From contig NC_081410.1 in the NCBI RefSeq assembly GCF_030272615.1, positions 126,173,640 through 126,237,639 of the forward strand: 64,000 nt of DNA, written 5' to 3'. The notes beneath the pieces are model-generated. The model ran no database searches and was not told where the DNA came from. It saw only the letters and a program-made list of their open reading frames with translations. The position numbers and the translations under genes are program-made. Origin of the DNA: Cryptomeria japonica (taxonomy: Eukaryota > Streptophyta > Pinopsida > Cupressales > Cupressaceae). Positions 59,941-64,000 of the stretch are shown piece after piece (position 1 is the first letter of the stretch; each line of letters starts with the position of its first letter).

Positions 59941-61120
59941 TGGATTGAGGATGAAGAACGGGAGATGATGAGAACTCTCATCATTACACGGCCCAGGATA
60001 GTCCAGACACTTGACAGATTACAGGAAACCTTGGCACAAATGGAGTTGGATAGAAATAGGGGCAGACATGGGCGGAGCATATCAGTTTCAGTGGCAGGCA
60101 GTCAGCATAGCCATCAGTCCCATTCATCAGTGGGGAGATCCCTTCATTCCTCTAGGCGGGAACACCATCGTACACCTGCTACGGATAGACCTTTGCTTCC
60201 TCAATTTGTACCAGGTGAACAGCCAGCACAGGACGATCCACCAGAGGTTGGGTTCCAGGAGTCAGTTTTGGCAGCCACAGCTGAGTGGAGAGCCCTACCC
60301 CCAGAGGTTAGGGATGTTTTCCCTCTTCCCCAGTATTGTGCACAGCGTAGAGATACAACTAGGTTCAGAGGAGATCGTGGTTATAGACCACCACAGCAGC
60401 AGAACTATGACCTCAATAGAGCTACTGGGAAGATCACATTGGCTACATATGACGGCTCTGGTGATATGAGTGCACCAGCCTGGGTGCACAAGCTGGACAT
60501 ATATCTATCCTTGAGGCCCATGCTTGAGCGTGAGGCTATTCAGTTTGTTGTGTTGCATTTAGACGAGATTGCCTATGATTGGTGGCACCATGGATTGGTC
60601 ACCCAGGATCACGCCTTGGTACGTTCCTATGCCGAGTTCACTGAATGACTCATTACACGGTTTGATCGTAAGGATACAGAGCTCTACTATAGAGAGTTGG
60701 CACATCTTAGACAGACTGGGCATGCAGAAGCTTATATTAATGAGTTCCAACGTATTGCGGTTATGGTACCTGATATGCCCCAGAGGCGGAGTGTGATGTT
60801 ATTTATTGAGGGATTGCAGGATAGACTTAAGGGATTGGTACGTGCTTTCCAGCCAGCCACTCTTAAGGAGGCCATTGATGTGACATTGAGACTGGATACC
60901 GTTCCCACTTCTTATCAATCAGATAAGAAGCAATTCAAGGACTCTCGGCCTGCACAGAAGGCCAATACTTCACAGAATAAGGAGGGTCATCATCTAGACC
61001 CCCTTGGATGAATCAAGAGACGAGGAACGAATTGAGAAGGAAAAAGTTATGCTTTTCTTGCAAGGAACCTTGGGAACCAGGACACCGTTGTATGGGTAAA
61101 GGAAAGGTTCATTTGATTGA
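59941..61120 (+). pseudogene. E gag region, distal part
   Basis: After copia-2 the E Gag continues: an arginine/serine/histidine-rich stretch, the capsid signature WVHKLDIYLSLRPM and YDWWHHGLVTQDHAL, then HAEAYINEFQRIAVM, and a zinc knuckle CFSCKEPWEPGHRC near 61050. It is close to C1 Gag. The region is broken. Confidence 0.85.
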
Positions 61121-62598
61121 GGTGACATCTAAGTTAGGGGATGAGGAGGTACTCGACACTGACACCAAGGATAGCATGGAGGATGTTGAGCAGGTGCAGA
61201 CACAGTTGGAGTTAGATACCCCTGAGCCTTTAGCGACAGCCAAAGTAACTATGGTTACCCTCTCCAGTTATCCTAAATTTCATGCCTTTAGGTTGAAAGG
61301 TACACTGAAGGGCAAGCGGGTCATGAGCTTGGTAGACACAGGTGCCACGCATAACTTTATTGATCAGAAGTTAGTGGAGAGGCGTGGATTACAGTATGAG
61401 GAGTTTGGTGGTTTTGGAGTGAAGGTGGCAGATGGTGCAGTTTTGGGCTGTACTAAACGGATTTCACAGCTTAGTATTCAGATGGGGGATTATACTCTGA
61501 CCGATGATTTTTATGTGCTTCCATTAGAGGATTATGATGTGGTCTTGGGCATGCAGTGGTTACAGGGTATTGGGCTTTACATTATTGATCACCACCGTAT
61601 GTAGTTAGAGTTCCTTTCTGGGGGGAAGAAGACTATCTTAAAGGCAGCGTCAGATGGTGGACCTAAGGAGGTGTCTTCTCATAGGATGGAGACAATTATT
61701 AGACATAATGATGTGATTTGGGCTACATATTGTTTGGTGAAGTCCAAAACACCTACACCTCAGGATGGCAGGGTATTTCATGTTGATATTCAGTCAGTGA
61801 TGGACCGTCATGGGAGAGTATTTGGTGACATACCTTCTGGAGTGCCTCCAGATAGAGGTTTTGAGCATGGTATAGAGATGGAGGATGGAGTGAAGCTAGT
61901 GATTACTACCCCATATCGTCATCCTCGAGCCTATAAGGATGAAATTGAGAAGACTATTCATGAGCTGTTGGATATGGGTTTCATTCAGCCTAGTTCTAGC
62001 CCCTTTGCTTCTTCTATAGTGCTTGTTAAGAAGAAGGATGGGACTCTACGGATGTGTAAAGATTACAGAGCCTTGAACAAGAAGACAATCAAGAACAGAT
62101 ACCCTATTCCACGCATTGATGAGTTGTTGGATGAGCTTCATGGAGCTATCTACTTCTCTAAGATTGATCTTCGTTCAGGTTACCATCAGATACGTGTGCG
62201 GGCAGAGGATGTACACAAGACTGCCTTCCGTTGTCACTATGGGCACTATGAGTTTCTGGTAATGCTTTTTGGCCTTGCCAATGCACCAGCCACTTTCCAG
62301 TCCTGTATGAACCATATCTTCAACAAGCAGTTGAGGAAGTCGGTTCTAGTGTTCTTTGATGACATATTGATTTACAGTCGTACTTGGGAGGACCATCTCA
62401 GACATGTTGAGGAGGTACTTAGCATTATGGAGAGCCAGTCTCTATTTGCTAAGTTATCCAAATGTGAGTTTGGACTTAGGGAGGTTTTATATTTGGGCCA
62501 TGTGATCAGTGCTGACGGGGTGAAGGTGCATGAGGAGAAGATTCAGGCGATTCGGGATTGGCCCCGCCCTCAAAACATTACAGAGTTACGTGGGTTCC
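61121..62598 (+). pseudogene. E protease and reverse transcriptase region
   Basis: Protease motif [13 protein letters not shown] near 61335, then RT with [33 protein letters not shown] and the FFDDILIYS active site near 62355. It stops in the connection domain at 62598, where T2 is inserted. The region is broken. Confidence 0.85.
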
Positions 62599-64000
62599 TG
62601 TTGACGTGTATTTCATACACAATCATACACAGAATAAAATACCGATAGGCATCTTATCCTCTCTTGAGAAAATAGTCTCTAACTGCTGAAGATCTGCAAA
62701 AAGGATCAGTTAGATGGACTCCAAGGTTCTTTTAGTGGGGTCTCCACGTGTGGACAAGCTTTTTTAGTGGTATGATGTGATTTGCTGTTTCCTCCAAGGC
62801 GTCTTACGGATTCAATGGTTCGAAGATTTTACTAATCTAAAAGGAACTTTCAAAAAATGGAAAAAGGACAGGGTTTAAGTAAGTCTAATCTAGTCTAATC
62901 CTATGAACGACTTAGCATGAATGAGATTTGGCAAGACTCAACCAATTTCAATTTTGCCATAAGATAACAACTCAACTGAAATTAGTGCGATCTTCTAAGG
63001 TAATAATGGTGTTCAATGCATCAAAGACCAAGGACACTACTACGAAGGTACATATCCTAGATACGAAAATGCTTGAAGGTTAAGGATTCAAAGTGTTTTC
63101 CAGTCGACCACGCAAGGCGTTCCTACAATCAGCAAGAAGCTAGTGGTTTGGATTGCGAATCCTACCAAATATCAAATCTCACACTTAGTCTTTCAAATTA
63201 ACAAACTACTTTGATTGAGCGTGATTCAAGTACATCCAACAACCATGAAGATAACTCAAGAAACTTGCAACAAAACACCATAACTTCAATATTTTATTGA
63301 TTTCCAAGTCATCATATACAACAATTGCTTGAACTTCTCTCTTCAAGACTCAATCTTGCTACAAAATAAAATTGCTTACAACTCTAGTCTCTCTATTTCA
63401 CTCTTATCTGACTAACTATTTTTCTATTCTATTACCCAAATGAAATGAAAAATGGGGGTATAAATAGCATCCCCAGTTACAATGAAAGGTCCAGATTGAA
63501 AGTAAATCAATGGACAAGATCATGACACCTAAACCCTAATTAGGGTTTGTTACAAATGACCTCCTTTTTACTGAACAATATTAAATACATAGCCAAATAT
63601 TAAATTTGGCACAAAAATCTAGGAGGTATCAACCAATGAGAAATAAGATGTCATGTCATCTGTAACAACCTTTCATCTAGAATCTTATTCCCTTTCCAAT
63701 TCTCTTTCTTAGCATATGTAATGAATTTTGTCACGATTCCTTCGATTTCTGTGCTTGGAATCTCGGGAAGATTCTTGATACTCTCTTCTAAGTGGATAAC
63801 CTGATCAAATGCATCTAGAAGAGCTGCGTCCCAAGTAGGTTCAAGTTCCTTTGTTCTATCAATCAGGAGCATGGTGGCATACATCTGATCATACTGCTCA
63901 TCTGTAACATCTGCGTCCTTGCGAAAGATGATCGTGATTCTATCCTCAAACTCTTGTAAATCCACATCTGTCTCGACCTCGATCCTTCTGCCAAGAATGG
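62599..64000 (-). mobile_element. T2: TGTTGA-type element, runs off the window
   Basis: It begins TGTTGACGTG and shares about 450 bp with the left end of T1. It is inserted in E RT, as T1 is in C1 RNase H. The LTR seems to span 62599 to about 63650; a reading frame on the minus strand ends at 63651, which suggests that this is the 3' LTR of a minus-strand element. TATAAATA at 63459-63466 reads as a TATA box on the plus strand and as TATTTATA on the minus strand, so promoter direction is unclear. Confidence 0.65.
63651..64000 (-). CDS. T2 unknown reading frame, C-terminal part
   Basis: A minus-strand frame is open from the window edge to 63651, so at least 116 codons are present and the start is outside. 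It is acidic and helical in character (EVETDVDLQEFEDRITIIF, then LDAFDQVIHLEESIKNLPEI, then a lysine-rich end). I recognise no domain. Its place just inside an LTR-type end, and its helical C-terminal style, loosely recall the last third of the A/B proteins, but I cannot align them. Confidence 0.45.
   Translation of the reverse strand, partial: ILGRRIEVETDVDLQEFEDRITIIFRKDADVTDEQYDQMYATMLLIDRTKELEPTWDAALLDAFDQVIHLEESIKNLPEIPSTEIEGIVTKFITYAKKENWKGNKILDERLLQMT

Larger units (their letters stand above)
51940..62598 (+). mobile_element. E: second Ty3/gypsy chromovirus, broken
   Basis: LTR (51940-54350), primer-binding site (54352), gag in two parts (54426-54725 and 59941 to about 61120), protease, and RT up to 62598, where T2 interrupts. 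The distal half is outside the window. It is related to C1 more closely than to P. A few breaks are visible besides the insertions. Confidence 0.8.

Overview
This window looks like intergenic DNA from a large, retrotransposon-rich seed-plant genome. A gymnosperm (conifer-like) source is my best guess, from very long LTRs, chromodomain-bearing Ty3/gypsy elements and deep nesting, but nothing in the sequence fixes the species. I see no host gene, tRNA, rRNA or CRISPR array. Nearly every base belongs to a transposable element or to a repeat inside one. All LTR elements are treated as fossils.

Layout. Bases 1-1595 are part of an old LTR and 1596-2409 are unassigned. From 2410 to 51939 lies one old plus-strand Ty3/gypsy chromovirus (C1), split into four blocks by three insertions. 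The first insertion is a hAT DNA transposon (5323-9138), which itself carries a solo LTR (5668-8121). The second is a TGTTG...CAACA element, T1 (10588-36576). T1 holds a 42-bp minisatellite, a minus-strand chromovirus M (12744-27908) with a young, whole-looking chromovirus P (18956-27517) inside it, and a long unit A (27909-36072) with its own solo LTR. The third is a solo LTR (36982-50867) containing unit B (37937-44380), a 61-bp minisatellite and a Ty1/copia element (44579-50482).

From 51940 a second related chromovirus, E, begins. Its 5' LTR (51940-54350) abuts the end of C1 pol and holds a small hAT (52142-53096). E gag is split by a second copia element (54731-59935), and E pol is interrupted at 62599 by a second TGTTGA-type element (T2) that runs off the window with an unknown minus-strand reading frame.

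The strongest candidate for something undescribed is the A/B family. It consists of long units with TGTTG...CAACA ends. B has a clear 5-bp target duplication. Each has a leader full of repeated short hairpins, a roughly 1,100-codon coding region with no reverse transcriptase, protease or integrase that I recognise, and a distal TATA-box region with a repeated AGTCTTTGAGCT motif. I find no terminal direct repeats in either copy. The units may therefore be solo LTRs that carry a large gene, or a non-autonomous element of unfamiliar design. Other notable points are duplications that break at the apex of a 34-bp palindrome in the second copia element, mismatched LTRs around C1, and a shared LTR tip (TGTAATGTCCCC) across otherwise unlike LTR families.
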